Source: Pseudarthrobacter phenanthrenivorans Sphe3
Lineage (GTDB): Bacteria > Actinomycetota > Actinomycetes > Actinomycetales > Micrococcaceae
Reading direction: 5' to 3'
Assembly (NCBI RefSeq): GCF_000189535.1
Contig: NC_015145.1
Coordinates: 3,224,001-3,288,000, forward strand
Length of the DNA: 64,000 nucleotides
Below the pieces are notes generated by a model that was not told the DNA's origin, searched no databases, and worked only from the letters and a program-made list of their open reading frames with translations. Shown here in pieces: positions 52,110 to 60,852 of the stretch. The translations under genes and the position numbers were made by a program. Every line of letters begins with the position of its first letter. Position 1 is the first letter of the stretch.

Positions 52110-53726
52110 ATGCCCCTGACCTCACCCGCCCACTTGCCCTTCCACCGCGCGGCGGAAATCCTGACGCCGGAAGCCCTTGAGTTCCTGGCCGAACTCCACA
52201 GGCGCTTCGCCTCCGAACGGGATACGCGTCTTGCTGCGCGTCAGGAGCGCCGCGCAGAGGCCGGAAAGACCGGCACCCTGGACTTCCTGCCGGAGACAGC
52301 AGCAGTGCGGGAGGGTGACTGGACCGTCGCCCCGGTGCCGCCCGCCCTTCAGGACCGCCGGGTGGAAATCACCGGCCCCTGTTCTCCTGCGAAGATGGCG
52401 ATCAACGCCCTTAACTCGGGAGCCAAAGTCTGGCTGGCAGACCTCGAGGACGCCAGCTGCCCAACGTGGTTCAACGTCATCGACGGCCAGCTCTCGCTGT
52501 ACGACGCCACACGCGGAACCCTGGCCTACACCTCGCCCGAGGGCAAAACCTACGCCCTGCGCACCGACGCGCCCACCGCCGTCGTCATCATGCGCCCCCG
52601 CGGTTGGCACATGGATGAGCGGAACCTGGAGTTCGATGGCAAGCCCGCCATCGGCGCCCTGGTGGACTTTGGACTACATTTCTTCCACAACGCGAAGCGG
52701 CTCCTCGACAACGGCCATGGCCCCTATTACTACCTGCCCAAGATGGAAAGCCACCTTGAAGCCCGTCTGTGGAACGAAATCTTCGTTTTCGCGCAGGACG
52801 CCCTCGGCATCCCGCAGGGAACTATTCGGGCTACCGTGCTCGTGGAAACCATTCCCGCCGCTTTTGAGATGGACGAGATCCTGTACGAACTCCGCGACCA
52901 CGCCTCCGGGCTGAACGCCGGACGTTGGGATTACTTGTTCAGCATCATTAAGTATTTCCGCGATTCCGGTTCAAAGTTCACGCTGCCTGACCGTGCCGCG
53001 GTATCGATGACAGTTCCCTTTATGCGCGCCTACACCGAACTGCTGGTCAAGACCTGCCACCAGCGCGGCGCGTTTGCCATGGGCGGCATGGCAGCCGTCA
53101 TTCCGAACCGCCGCCAGCCGGAAGTCACCGAAGAGGCGTTCGCAAAAGTAAGGGCTGACAAGACCCGCGAGGCCAACGACGGATTCGACGGCTCCTGGGT
53201 TGCACACCCGGACCTCGTTTCCATCTGTATGGAGGTGTTCGACGGGGTTCTCGGGGACGCCTCAAACCAAGTGCAGCGAACCCGCCCCGAGGTCCACGTC
53301 ACCGCCGAACAGTTGCTCGACATAGAGTCGGCGCCCGGCGAGGCCACCGAGGCCGGTCTCCGCGGAAACCTGTACGTTTCTGTCGCCTACACTGCAGTAT
53401 GGCTGTCCGGGAACGGGGCCGTCGCCATCCACAACCTCATGGAAGACGCCGCAACGGCGGAAATCTCACGGTCGCAAGTCTGGCAGCAGATCCGCAACGA
53501 AGTGGTTTACGCGGACACCGGGAACACGGCAACCCGGGAACTGGTTGAACGTCTGTTGGCCGAGGAAACGGAAAAGCTCCGCAACGAGGTGGGCGAGGAA
53601 CTGTTCAGCCGGTACTACGAGCCGGCATCCCGCATCATTTCGGAGATCTGTCTCTCCGAGGATTACACCGACTTCCTCACCACACCGGCCTACGAGGTAC
53701 TGGAATCAGAAATGGCGGCCCGGTAG
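52110..53726 (+). CDS. aceB: Malate synthase A
   Basis: The 538-residue enzyme has the malate synthase A signatures EITGPCSPAKMAINALNSGAKVWLADLEDASCPTW, VVIMRPRGWHMDERN (catalytic Arg), ATVLVETIPAAFEMDEILYELRDHASGLNAGRWDYLFS and FAMGGMAAVIPNR. It condenses glyoxylate with acetyl-CoA to malate. I chose ATG 52110 because AAAGGA is correctly spaced; an ATG at 52047 lies in the operator-promoter region. No isocitrate lyase gene is visible, so glyoxylate here likely comes from glycolate oxidised by the divergent module. Confidence 0.95.
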   Translation: MPLTSPAHLPFHRAAEILTPEALEFLAELHRRFASERDTRLAARQERRAEAGKTGTLDFLPETAAVREGDWTVAPVPPALQDRRVEITGPCSPAKMAINALNSGAKVWLADLEDASCPTWFNVIDGQLSLYDATRGTLAYTSPEGKTYALRTDAPTAVVIMRPRGWHMDERNLEFDGKPAIGALVDFGLHFFHNAKRLLDNGHGPYYYLPKMESHLEARLWNEIFVFAQDALGIPQGTIRATVLVETIPAAFEMDEILYELRDHASGLNAGRWDYLFSIIKYFRDSGSKFTLPDRAAVSMTVPFMRAYTELLVKTCHQRGAFAMGGMAAVIPNRRQPEVTEEAFAKVRADKTREANDGFDGSWVAHPDLVSICMEVFDGVLGDASNQVQRTRPEVHVTAEQLLDIESAPGEATEAGLRGNLYVSVAYTAVWLSGNGAVAIHNLMEDAATAEISRSQVWQQIRNEVVYADTGNTATRELVERLLAEETEKLRNEVGEELFSRYYEPASRIISEICLSEDYTDFLTTPAYEVLESEMAAR

Positions 53727-53753
53727 GAGGCTGTCCCACCCTTTGGGGGGCTG

Positions 53754-53783
53754 GAGGTCCGCTGACCTGTGGCAGCGGACCTC
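53754..53783. terminator. Bidirectional hairpin between aceB and the paa operon
   Basis: GAGGTCCGCTG and CAGCGGACCTC form a perfect 11-bp stem with an 8-base loop, located between the convergent ends of aceB (53726) and the paaG-like gene (53796). Confidence 0.75.
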
Positions 53784-53795
53784 GAGTTCGCCCTG

Positions 53796-54578
53796 CTATC
53801 GGTTTCCGAACTGCGGCTCGCGCTTCTCCTGGAACGCCCGGAAACCCTCGGCATAATCGTCGGTCTTGCAGAGCCGGGCCTGCTCGGCGTTCTCCTCCTG
53901 CATGGCCTCCCAGAGGCCCAGGCGCTGGTCCCGGATGTGCGCCACCAGTTCCTTGCTGGCGGTGAATGCCCCCGTGGCACCCTGGGCAACGCGGCCCACG
54001 ATCCCGCGCGTGATCTCCAGCAAAGACTCCGCGGGCATGGCCCGGCTGAACAGTCCCTGCGCCACGGCTTCGGCCCCGGAGATCAGGTCCGCGGTGTAGA
54101 TCAGGTCCAGCGTCCGGTGCATGCCCAGCCGCTCGGTGAAGTACCAGTGCCCGCCCGAGTCCAGCGTGGCCCCCAGCTTGGCAAACGGCGAGCCGAACTT
54201 CGCGTTCTCCGCCACGTACACCACGTCCGTGGCCAGCAGCAGCCCCAGCCCCACGCCCAGGCACGCACCGTGCGCCGCGGCGAACGTCGGTGCGGGGAAA
54301 GCCGCCATCTTCTTCAACAGCGGAGCCACCAGCCCGCCCAGGTACGCGGCGGCGTCGTCACTCTCCGGGGTCACGTTCTGGATGTCCCGGCCCGCGCAGA
54401 AGGCCCTGCCCTCTCCCCTCAGCAGCAGCGCCCGCACCTCACCGCGCGAGGCGGCGGCAGCAGCGTCGTCGTACGCCTGGGACAGCTCCGCCAGCGCCTG
54501 CTCATCCAGCGAGTTGAGCTTGTACGGTGCGTCCAGCACCACCTCGGCAACGCCGTTGTTGATGGAGAGGGAAATCAT
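53796..54578 (-). CDS. paaG: Enoyl-CoA hydratase/isomerase, probable PaaG-type
   Basis: The 260-residue crotonase-fold protein has AFCAGRDIQNVTPE (oxyanion loop), AHGACLGVGLGLLLATDVVYVAENAKFGSPFAKLGATLDSGGHWYF (second oxyanion region; Asp in LDSG at the PaaG/isomerase position) and a C-terminal helical trimerisation part. In context it should isomerise ring-1,2-epoxyphenylacetyl-CoA to the oxepin, the step after the PaaABCE epoxidase. It is 27 bp after paaE on the same strand. PaaF (hydratase) is the main alternative. AAGGAG precedes the ATG. Confidence 0.8.
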   Translation of the reverse strand: MISLSINNGVAEVVLDAPYKLNSLDEQALAELSQAYDDAAAAASRGEVRALLLRGEGRAFCAGRDIQNVTPESDDAAAYLGGLVAPLLKKMAAFPAPTFAAAHGACLGVGLGLLLATDVVYVAENAKFGSPFAKLGATLDSGGHWYFTERLGMHRTLDLIYTADLISGAEAVAQGLFSRAMPAESLLEITRGIVGRVAQGATGAFTASKELVAHIRDQRLGLWEAMQEENAEQARLCKTDDYAEGFRAFQEKREPQFGNR

Positions 54579-54605
54579 GGGACTCCTTGTGGTGGTTGGT
54601 GATGC

Positions 54606-55847
54606 TTAGACGTCGAAGTCGACCGTGACTTCCTTGCTGGTGGGGTGGCTCTGGCAGGTCAGCACGTAGCCCTTGTCCAGCTCATCCTGCTCCAGCGCGT
54701 AGTTTTCGTCCATGGTCACGCTGCCGGTGACCACCTTGGCCCGGCACGTCCCGCACACTCCCCCGGCGCACGCGAACGGCACGTCCGGGCGGACCCGCAG
54801 CGCGGCGTTGAGGATGGACTCGCGGGCGTGGGTGGGGCTGGCCACCTCGCCCTGCAGGCCGTCCAGCTTGAACGTGATCTTGTACGTCTCCTTGGACTCG
54901 TCCACCAGCACGGGCCGGCCGGCGTTCCCCTCGGGCTTGTCCGGCTTGCCGGACGTGAACAGCTCGAACCGGATGTTCTCCGGCTTCACGCCGCGCTCGG
55001 CCAGGGTGTCGCGGCACAGCTGCACCAGCTCGAACGGCCCGCACAGGAACCACTCGTCCACGTCGTCCGCGTGGATAGCGGTGCCCAGCAGCTGCTGGAG
55101 CTTCTCGGCGTCGATCCTGCCGGACAGCAGCGGCGCGATCCGCTGCTCGCGGGACAGCACGTGGTGGATGGCCAGCCGCTGCGGGTACTTGTCCTTCAGG
55201 TCCGCCAGCTCCTCCAGGAACATCACGTCCATGGCGGCCTTGTTGGCGTAGATCAGGTCGAACCGGCAGTCCGGGTTCTTGGCCAGCAGGGTGCGGGCGA
55301 TCGCGATCACCGGGGTGATCCCGCTGCCGGCGGCGATAGCCACGAAGCTGGCTTCCCCCTGGGAGGCGACGTCCCCCGCCAGCTCCTCCGGGTTGTTCAT
55401 GGAGTTCATCCGGTTCTGCTCCATGGCCTGGCCGTCGCGGCCGAACTTGGACACGAACGCGCCCATGGGGCTCATCACGTCCAGCGTGTCTCCGGCCTTC
55501 AGCTCGGCGTTGGCCCAGGTGGAGAACAGCCCGCCCAGGTCCTTCTTGATGGCCACGCGGATCTCGCTGGTGCCGTCCTCGAAGCTGCGCGGCTCGGCGC
55601 AGATGGAGTAGCTGCGGCGGATTTCCTTGGGCTCACCCGTCTCGTCCGGCAGCGTGGTGCGCAGCGCCACGTACTGGCCGGGCAGGTAGTCGAAATGGCC
55701 GGCGAGCTCCGCGGGCACATGGAAGGAAACCTCGATGGCGTCCTCGGTGAGCCGGCGCACCTCCTTCACGGCGAGGGTGTGGAAGGACGGACGACGGCGG
55801 CCGGTGGCCTGCGCCTCCTCGGCGGCAGTCTGGCGGACAACAGGCAT
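54606..55847 (-). CDS. paaE: Phenylacetyl-CoA epoxidase reductase subunit PaaE
   Basis: The 413-residue reductase has an FAD domain (RRSYSICAEP), an NADPH domain (VAIAAGSGITPVIAIARTLL, EWFLCGPFELVQ) and a C-terminal plant-type 2Fe-2S ferredoxin (CAGGVCGTCRAKVVTG and the fourth Cys in YVLTCQSHP). It passes electrons from NADPH to the di-iron subunit PaaA. An internal insertion (MEQNRMNSMNNPEELAGDVASQGEA, about 140-165) is longer than in the E. coli protein. Nine bp after paaD. Confidence 0.94.
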   Translation of the reverse strand: MPVVRQTAAEEAQATGRRRPSFHTLAVKEVRRLTEDAIEVSFHVPAELAGHFDYLPGQYVALRTTLPDETGEPKEIRRSYSICAEPRSFEDGTSEIRVAIKKDLGGLFSTWANAELKAGDTLDVMSPMGAFVSKFGRDGQAMEQNRMNSMNNPEELAGDVASQGEASFVAIAAGSGITPVIAIARTLLAKNPDCRFDLIYANKAAMDVMFLEELADLKDKYPQRLAIHHVLSREQRIAPLLSGRIDAEKLQQLLGTAIHADDVDEWFLCGPFELVQLCRDTLAERGVKPENIRFELFTSGKPDKPEGNAGRPVLVDESKETYKITFKLDGLQGEVASPTHARESILNAALRVRPDVPFACAGGVCGTCRAKVVTGSVTMDENYALEQDELDKGYVLTCQSHPTSKEVTVDFDV

Positions 55848-55856
55848 GGGGCTTCC

Positions 55857-56393
55857 TTACAGCACTTTGAAGTAGTCGAACGGTTCCTTGCAGTCCTGGC
55901 AGACGTAGAGCGCCTTGCAGGAGGTGGAGCCGAAGCGGGTGAGTTCCTTGGTGTTCAGGCTGGCGCACTGCGGGCACTTCACCGCCATGCTCAGGCGGAT
56001 GGGGCCGGCGTGGCGGGCTGCTTTTGAGTGGCCGGTGGGCGGGGCGATGCCGTACTCCTGCAGCTTCGCTTTGCCCTCTTCGGTCATCCAGTCCGTGGTC
56101 CAGGCCGGGGAGAGCACCAGGTCAACCTCGACGTCGGTGTAGCCCTCCTTTTCGAAGGCGGTCTTGACGTCGTCGCGGATGGCGTCCATGGCCGGGCAGC
56201 CCGAGTATGTGGGGGTAATGGTGACTTTTACGTGGTCTCCTGCCACCTCCACGTCCCGCAGGATGCCCAGGTCCGCGATGCTGAGCACCGGGATCTCCGG
56301 ATCCACCACGGTGGCGGCAATGTCCCACGCCTTCTGCTGCGGGCTCTTGGTCTTTGGCTCAAAGTCCGACACGTAAATGTCCATGACGGTCAC
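55857..56393 (-). CDS. paaD: Phenylacetate degradation Fe-S assembly-type protein PaaD
   Basis: The 178-residue protein has a MIP18/DUF59 domain (ATVVDPEIPVLSIADLGILRDVEV, TPTYSGCPAMDAI) and a C-terminal zinc ribbon (CPQCASLN and CQDCKEPFDYFKVL). PaaD is thought to help mature the metal centre of the epoxidase. Start is GTG at 56393, overlapping the paaC stop (GTGA); an ATG three codons later is an alternative. Confidence 0.92.
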   Translation of the reverse strand: MTVMDIYVSDFEPKTKSPQQKAWDIAATVVDPEIPVLSIADLGILRDVEVAGDHVKVTITPTYSGCPAMDAIRDDVKTAFEKEGYTDVEVDLVLSPAWTTDWMTEEGKAKLQEYGIAPPTGHSKAARHAGPIRLSMAVKCPQCASLNTKELTRFGSTSCKALYVCQDCKEPFDYFKVL

Positions 56394-57292
56394 CAGCTTG
56401 CTCCGGGATGCTCGCGGGCCAGCACCTGCATCTCGGCCAGGATGTAGCCCAGGTACTCCGAGTGCCTGCCCTGCCGGCCGCCGCCCGGGGCTGCCGGAAC
56501 GTCCGGCACCTCGAGTCCGGCCTCGGTGAGGACTTCTGCGGTGAGCCGGTCAAAGTCCTCTTTGAGCGAGGAAGGTTCGACGGCGATGCCCGCCCCGGCG
56601 AGGCGGCCCGTCAGCTCGTCGTCGCGGAAGAGTTCCTCCACGTACGGCCACATGATGCGGAAGCCGTGGATCATCCTGGTGCGCGATTCCTCGGTGCCGC
56701 CGGCCAGGCGGAGGACCCACTGGGCTGCGTGGTCGCGGTGGTAGTCCACTTCCTTTACGGCCTTGGCGGCGATGGCGGCCAAGGTTTCGTCCTGTGATTC
56801 CGTGAGGCGGCTGTAGAGCAGGAACTGGTAGTAGCTCACCACGAACTGGCGGGCAATCGTGGCGGCGAAGTCGCCGTTGGGCTGCTCGAACAGCTGCACG
56901 GAGCGGAACTCGTGCTCGCGGCGGAAGTAGGCGAGGTCGTCCTCGGACTTGGCAGAGCCGTCGTCGTGCGTCATGGCGCCGCCGGCGTAGCTGAGGAAGC
57001 TGCGCGCGTGGCCCAGCTGGTCCAGGGCGATGTTGCCCAGGGCGATGTCCTCCTCCAGCTCGGGGGCGCGGGAGATCCAGTGGCCCAGGCGCTGGGCGAG
57101 GATCAGGGCGTCGTCGCCCAGGCGGAGTGCGTACTCTGCCGTGTCCTCGCTGGGCTTGGCCAGGCCGGTGCGGACCTCGAGTGCGATGTCCTCCGGGCGC
57201 AGGGCGTTGCCGGGGGTGATGCGGGTGGCGGAGGCGTTGGAGTCGCCGCCCGCCACACCGGTGGAGATGTCGCCGTGGCCTGTAGTGCTCAA
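56390..57292 (-). CDS. paaC: Phenylacetyl-CoA epoxidase subunit PaaC
   Basis: The 300-residue protein is the structural, ferritin-like partner of PaaA: DDALILAQRLGHWISRAPELEEDIALGNIALDQLGHARSFL, FRREHEFRSVQLFEQPNGDFA, DYHRDHAAQWVLRLAGGTEESRTRM. A 33-residue Thr/Gly/Asp-rich N-terminal extension precedes the domain. It starts with TTG overlapping the paaB stop (TTGA). The C terminus carries RQGRHSEYLGYILAEMQ as in the family. Confidence 0.93.
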   Translation of the reverse strand: MSTTGHGDISTGVAGGDSNASATRITPGNALRPEDIALEVRTGLAKPSEDTAEYALRLGDDALILAQRLGHWISRAPELEEDIALGNIALDQLGHARSFLSYAGGAMTHDDGSAKSEDDLAYFRREHEFRSVQLFEQPNGDFAATIARQFVVSYYQFLLYSRLTESQDETLAAIAAKAVKEVDYHRDHAAQWVLRLAGGTEESRTRMIHGFRIMWPYVEELFRDDELTGRLAGAGIAVEPSSLKEDFDRLTAEVLTEAGLEVPDVPAAPGGGRQGRHSEYLGYILAEMQVLAREHPGASW

Positions 57293-57669
57293 AGGTGCTT
57301 CACTCCCTCGCTCTTGGTGTAGTACGTGGCGTGGCGGTAGTCCTTGCCCTGGGGCGACTCGAAGAACGCGCCCTTGGAGTCGGGGTCGCTGGCGGCGATG
57401 GCGTCAGCGGGGACAACCCAGATGGACACGCCCTCGTTGCGGCGGGTGTAGAGGTCGCGGGCGTTGCGCAGGGCCATGGCGGCGTCCGGGGCGTGCAGGG
57501 AGCCGGCGTGGACATGGCTAAGGCCGCGGCTGGACCGGACGAAGACCTCCCACAGGCCCCAGGCACTGCGGTCGTGGTGCTCCTGCGGTGCGGGGGACGC
57601 CTTCGGGGCTTCGCGGTTGATCTCGGTGGCCGAGCTGGCGGGAACTTCCGGGTTGCCGTGCGGGCTCAT
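57289..57669 (-). CDS. paaB: Phenylacetyl-CoA epoxidase subunit PaaB
   Basis: The 126-residue protein contains the PaaB core [55 protein letters not shown] followed by the family's [16 protein letters not shown]. An approximately 30-residue N-terminal tail is extra. Its ATG overlaps the paaA stop by 4 bp. PaaB bridges subunits in the epoxidase complex. Confidence 0.94.
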   Translation of the reverse strand: MSPHGNPEVPASSATEINREAPKASPAPQEHHDRSAWGLWEVFVRSSRGLSHVHAGSLHAPDAAMALRNARDLYTRRNEGVSIWVVPADAIAASDPDSKGAFFESPQGKDYRHATYYTKSEGVKHL

Positions 57670-58658
57670 GCTGCGTATTCCTTCGTCTTCATTGACTGTT
57701 TTGCTGCGTAGGCGGCGGCTGCCTCGCGGACCCAGGCGCCGTCGTCGTGCGCTTGCCTGCGGCGCTCAAGGCGCTGGGAGTTGCAAGGGCCGCGGCCGGC
57801 CAGGACCTCGTGGAACTCTTCCCAGTCCAGCGGGCCATGCTCCCACTTTTTGCTGTCCTCGTTGAAGCGGACCTGGTCATCCGGGAGGGTGAGGCCCAGG
57901 ACCCTGACCTGCTCAACCATCATGCCCACGAAGCGGCTGCGGAGCTCATCGTTGCTGAAGCGCTTGATGTTCCAGGCCATGGACTGCTTGGAGTTGGGCG
58001 AATCGTCATCCGGCGGGCCGAACATCATCAGGGCCGGGGCGTACCAGCGGTTCACGGCGTCCTGGGCCATCTGCTTCTGCGCGGGGGTGCCGTTGGAGAG
58101 TTCCAGCAGGATCTCGAAACCCTGGCGCTGGTGGAAGCTCTCCTCCTTGCAGATGCGGACCATGGCGCGGCCGTACGGGCCGTAGGAGGCGCGGCACAGC
58201 GGGACCTGGTTGCAGATGGCTGCGCCGTCCACCAGCCAGCCGATGGCACCCATGTCAGCCCAGGTCAGCGCCGGGTAGTTGAAGATGCTGGAGTAGCGGG
58301 CCTTGCCGGCGATCAGCGCATCGGTCATCTCGTCCCGGTTCTGGCCCAGGGTCTCGGCGGCTGAGTAGAGGTAGAGGCCGTGGCCGGCTTCGTCCTGGAC
58401 CTTGGCCATGAGGATGGCCTTGCGCTTCAGGCTCGGGGCGCGGGAGATCCAGTTGGCCTCGGGCTGCATGCCGATGATCTCCGAGTGCGCGTGCTGGGAG
58501 ATCTGGCGCAGGAGGGTCTTGCGGTAGGCCGCCGGCATCCAGTCCTTGGGCTCGATGCGTGAGTCCTCGGCAATGACGCGGTCGAAGTTGGCCTGGCCTG
58601 CCGCCTCCTCTTCCGGGGTTAGCTCAGCGGGCACTGACTGCAAGTTCTGCGCTGCCAT
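57666..58658 (-). CDS. paaA: Phenylacetyl-CoA 1,2-epoxidase catalytic subunit PaaA
   Basis: The 330-residue di-iron protein shows both ligand helices: [21 protein letters not shown] (about 95-115) and [23 protein letters not shown] (about 170-190), with [27 protein letters not shown] before them. It inserts one oxygen atom of O2 into the ring of phenylacetyl-CoA. First gene of the operon paaABCDE(G), all tightly overlapping. A TetR-like operator lies 45 bp upstream. The CoA ligase and the lower pathway are not in this window. Confidence 0.95.
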   Translation of the reverse strand: MAAQNLQSVPAELTPEEEAAGQANFDRVIAEDSRIEPKDWMPAAYRKTLLRQISQHAHSEIIGMQPEANWISRAPSLKRKAILMAKVQDEAGHGLYLYSAAETLGQNRDEMTDALIAGKARYSSIFNYPALTWADMGAIGWLVDGAAICNQVPLCRASYGPYGRAMVRICKEESFHQRQGFEILLELSNGTPAQKQMAQDAVNRWYAPALMMFGPPDDDSPNSKQSMAWNIKRFSNDELRSRFVGMMVEQVRVLGLTLPDDQVRFNEDSKKWEHGPLDWEEFHEVLAGRGPCNSQRLERRRQAHDDGAWVREAAAAYAAKQSMKTKEYAA

Positions 58659-58702
58659 GGTTGCTCCTATGCAAAGACCTTCAGGGACGTGCGGAATTAT
58701 TT

Positions 58703-58720
58703 ACCGACCGTTCGTTCAGG
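58703..58720 (-). promoter_or_regulatory. Candidate PaaR/TetR-type operator upstream of paaA
   Basis: ACCGACCGTTCGTTCAGG is an imperfect palindrome centred on a GACCG..CG core, similar to the ACCGnnCG-type sites of actinobacterial paa regulators. It lies 45-62 bp before the paaA start. No paaR gene is visible in the window. Confidence 0.5.
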
Positions 58721-58762
58721 ATATGCGGAAGCCCGCGGGGCCGTCAAGCGTGCCCTCCCCCT

Positions 58763-58938
58763 GCGACGCTCTCTCACTCAAGGTCGGTTTCCCTGCGACG
58801 CTCTCTCACTCGATGTCGGTTTTCCTGCGACGCTCTCTCACTCGATGTCGGTTTTCCTGCGACGCTCTCTCACTCGATGTCGGTTTCCCTGCGACGCTCT
58901 CTCACTCGATGTCGCTTTTCCCCTGACGCTCTCTCACC
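58763..58938 (-). repeat. 32-bp-period repeat, array 3 (5.5 units)
   Basis: Units start at 58763, 58795, 58827, 58859 and 58891, exactly 32 bp apart, with a half unit at 58923. Each begins GCGACGCTCTCTCACTCGAT followed by GTCGGTTTTCCT, with few changes. The reverse complement matches the arrays at 1379 and 12243. Units are almost identical with no unique spacers, so it is not CRISPR. The surrounding 58721-59141 holds no gene. Confidence 0.96.
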
Positions 58939-59141
58939 CTCCCCCGCGGCCCTTGCCGTTAGCGCCCGAGGCGCGTGCCGTCGTCGTACGTTCCTGCCCG
59001 AGGCGCCTCCAAGGACCCGCTCACCTTGGCAGGACATGCCGTTCCCTCGCTCAACACGCGGGCACCATTCCCACACACTCACGTGCGAGCCAATACCCAG
59101 AAGCACCTCAGGGAATGGTCGGGCGTTGCCCGCCTCGGCCC

Positions 59142-59714
59142 TCAACGCCCGGCTTCCAGCTCCTGGCCCGCAGCCTGGGCGAACTGCGTGGTGTGACCGG
59201 TCATGGCCTTGTCAACAGTCTGGAAGTACTCGGCAGCCTCCGTGGTCTCATCATCGAGATAGTTCCAGGCTTTATCCAATTCCCGCGCGATGGATTGCTT
59301 GGCTTCCTGGACGGCTTCTGTGGCGATAACTTCTACCTGCCAGCATGCAGCAACTGCATCGTCATAGTCGGCTTTGGCTTCTTCGAGGACAGCTTTCGCC
59401 TCCGGCGTGTCCTCGGTGTTCAGCCGCACCAGGTTGTTGTACCGGGTTGCGGACAGTTGAAAGGCCTGCGCATCGCCCAGAAGGCCTGAGTAGACCGCCA
59501 CCCGTTCGGCCAGAAAAAAAGCGTGACGGCTTCTTTCCGCTTCCGCCGACGTGGACATCGCCGCCGCCATGAAGGTAAAGATGCCACCAACAAGGGCGCC
59601 CAGAAGTGCGCCCGTCGCTCCCCAGAATCCACTACTCTCCAACAGATGGCTTAGGGAGAAACGCTTCTTGCCATCATTCGTGGCCGGATTCCCTTCCGTT
59701 GCGGGTGATTCCAT
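59142..59714 (-). CDS. Hypothetical protein with one membrane helix and coiled-coil-like tail
   Basis: From the ATG at 59714 (AAGGGG six bases before) the product has 190 residues: a polar start, one membrane helix (SSGFWGATGALLGALVGGIFTFMAAAM, about 30-55), then a long Ala/Glu-rich helical region (ERSRHAFFLAERVAVYSGLLGDAQAFQL to AGQELEAGR) likely to be cytoplasmic or coiled-coil. Upstream ATGs at 59738 and 59777 lack a ribosome site. No family is recognised. It stands alone. Confidence 0.6.
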   Translation of the reverse strand: MESPATEGNPATNDGKKRFSLSHLLESSGFWGATGALLGALVGGIFTFMAAAMSTSAEAERSRHAFFLAERVAVYSGLLGDAQAFQLSATRYNNLVRLNTEDTPEAKAVLEEAKADYDDAVAACWQVEVIATEAVQEAKQSIARELDKAWNYLDDETTEAAEYFQTVDKAMTGHTTQFAQAAGQELEAGR

Positions 59715-60095
59715 GTCCAGCCCCTTCCCGAAAGACATGCTTTGGCCCAGAACAGCGATGTGCCGACAATGAGCCACAGTGCACCATTACCGCCGTTACT
59801 GCGGCGTTATTGCGCCAAGAACGGTCCACCCGCAAAAAACGCGCCCAGTCTCCATACCTGCGGGCACGGAGCAGGCCATCGACAACCAGCTCAACGCATG
59901 CGCCAAAGGCCTGGCCGCCCTTAGGAAACATGAGAGATAGAGGTCAAGAAGCGGATGCTGCATGTAGCTGATGGATGCGAGCAGGAGCTCGAGATCGCCC
60001 GCCCGGTCCGGGCCCGGCCACCCGCAAAACTCACCCGATATAGCCTTCGCGATCGGCACCTGTTGACGCGCGACGGCCCAGGACTACACTGAGCC
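59715..60095. other. Intergenic region without recognised gene
   Basis: About 380 bp. Frames on both strands are short or of poor coding character. A stretch at 59870-60060 can be read as fragments of helical protein only with frameshifts, so decayed coding DNA is possible but unproven. Confidence 0.4.
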
Positions 60096-60809
60096 ATGCC
60101 CGTGACCGGCCGAGCCGTTTCCGCCGCGGTGCTGCTCGTCATTGGGGCAGGCCTGGCTCTTCTGGCCGTGCTGGTCCACTACGAATTCATGAGAATTTAC
60201 GGCGATATTAGCGGGACCGCACTGGAGGGGCTCACGTGGGGTCTCACGGCCGGACCCTCCGGATTGGGGCTGGGCCTGGTGGCGGTGATTGCCATCATCG
60301 GTTTCATGATCGCGACCCGGCGGTGGATGCGTTTTGCGGCCGTGGCTATCCCGGTCCTCATGCTGATCGGGATGTTCGCTGTCACCCCCGCGGCCCTGGG
60401 GCAGCGGCTCCAGGCGCAGTTCGCTTCGACCCCGCAATGCGTGATCGAGGGCACGGATGAGCCGATGGCCAGCGCGGACCGGGAGTCCCAGCAGGTGTTC
60501 GATTCCATCACTCACATCGGCCAGTTCACCGGTGGCGGCATGAGCGGCGTGGGCGGTTGCAGCCGTGGGTTTGTGCTCCCGGGAGACGCCGATGTGCTGC
60601 AGCACTACCGTGCGGCTCTGCCCGCGGCGGGCTGGCAAGTGGTGGAGGATGACGGGCGCCACCTCCGGGCGCACCTCGATGGCCGGGCGTTCGCTGTGAT
60701 GTCCTGCCCCAAGGGCGGTTTGGTCTGGGCCGGAAGCGACGACGACACCTCCTTCGGGCAGGGAAGGCCTGAGCTGGCGGGCACGGAAATATGTCCCCAC
60801 GACCTCTGA
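60096..60809 (+). CDS. Hypothetical membrane protein with extracytoplasmic domain
   Basis: The 237-residue protein has three membrane helices (VSAAVLLVIGAGLALLAVLVHYE; LGLGLVAVIAIIGFMIA; FAAVAIPVLMLIGMFAVTPAAL) and then about 130 exported residues (STPQCVIEGTDEP to CPHDL) with four Cys, including GVGGCSRGFVLPG and VMSCPKGG, that may pair in disulfides. The DVLQHYRAALPAAGWQVVEDDG segment resembles small domains found in actinobacterial surface proteins. Function unknown. Confidence 0.7.
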   Translation: MPVTGRAVSAAVLLVIGAGLALLAVLVHYEFMRIYGDISGTALEGLTWGLTAGPSGLGLGLVAVIAIIGFMIATRRWMRFAAVAIPVLMLIGMFAVTPAALGQRLQAQFASTPQCVIEGTDEPMASADRESQQVFDSITHIGQFTGGGMSGVGGCSRGFVLPGDADVLQHYRAALPAAGWQVVEDDGRHLRAHLDGRAFAVMSCPKGGLVWAGSDDDTSFGQGRPELAGTEICPHDL

Positions 60810-60852
60810 AGAAGGCATTTCCGTTCCGCCCGAAGGTGGAAGGAACAGTGGA

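Noticed and set aside
54645..56027. A 460-codon plus-strand frame opposite paaE/paaD
   Set aside because: Antisense to genes with intact cofactor motifs; composition is that of a shadow frame.
58763..58938. CRISPR array
   Set aside because: The 32-bp units are continuous and nearly identical with no unique spacers, and no cas gene is present.
58661..59489. Plus-strand frames across the repeat array (222 and 266 codons)
   Set aside because: The apparent peptide repeats (ATLSHSMS, RRSLTRCRF) come from the 32-bp DNA repeat read in shifting frames.
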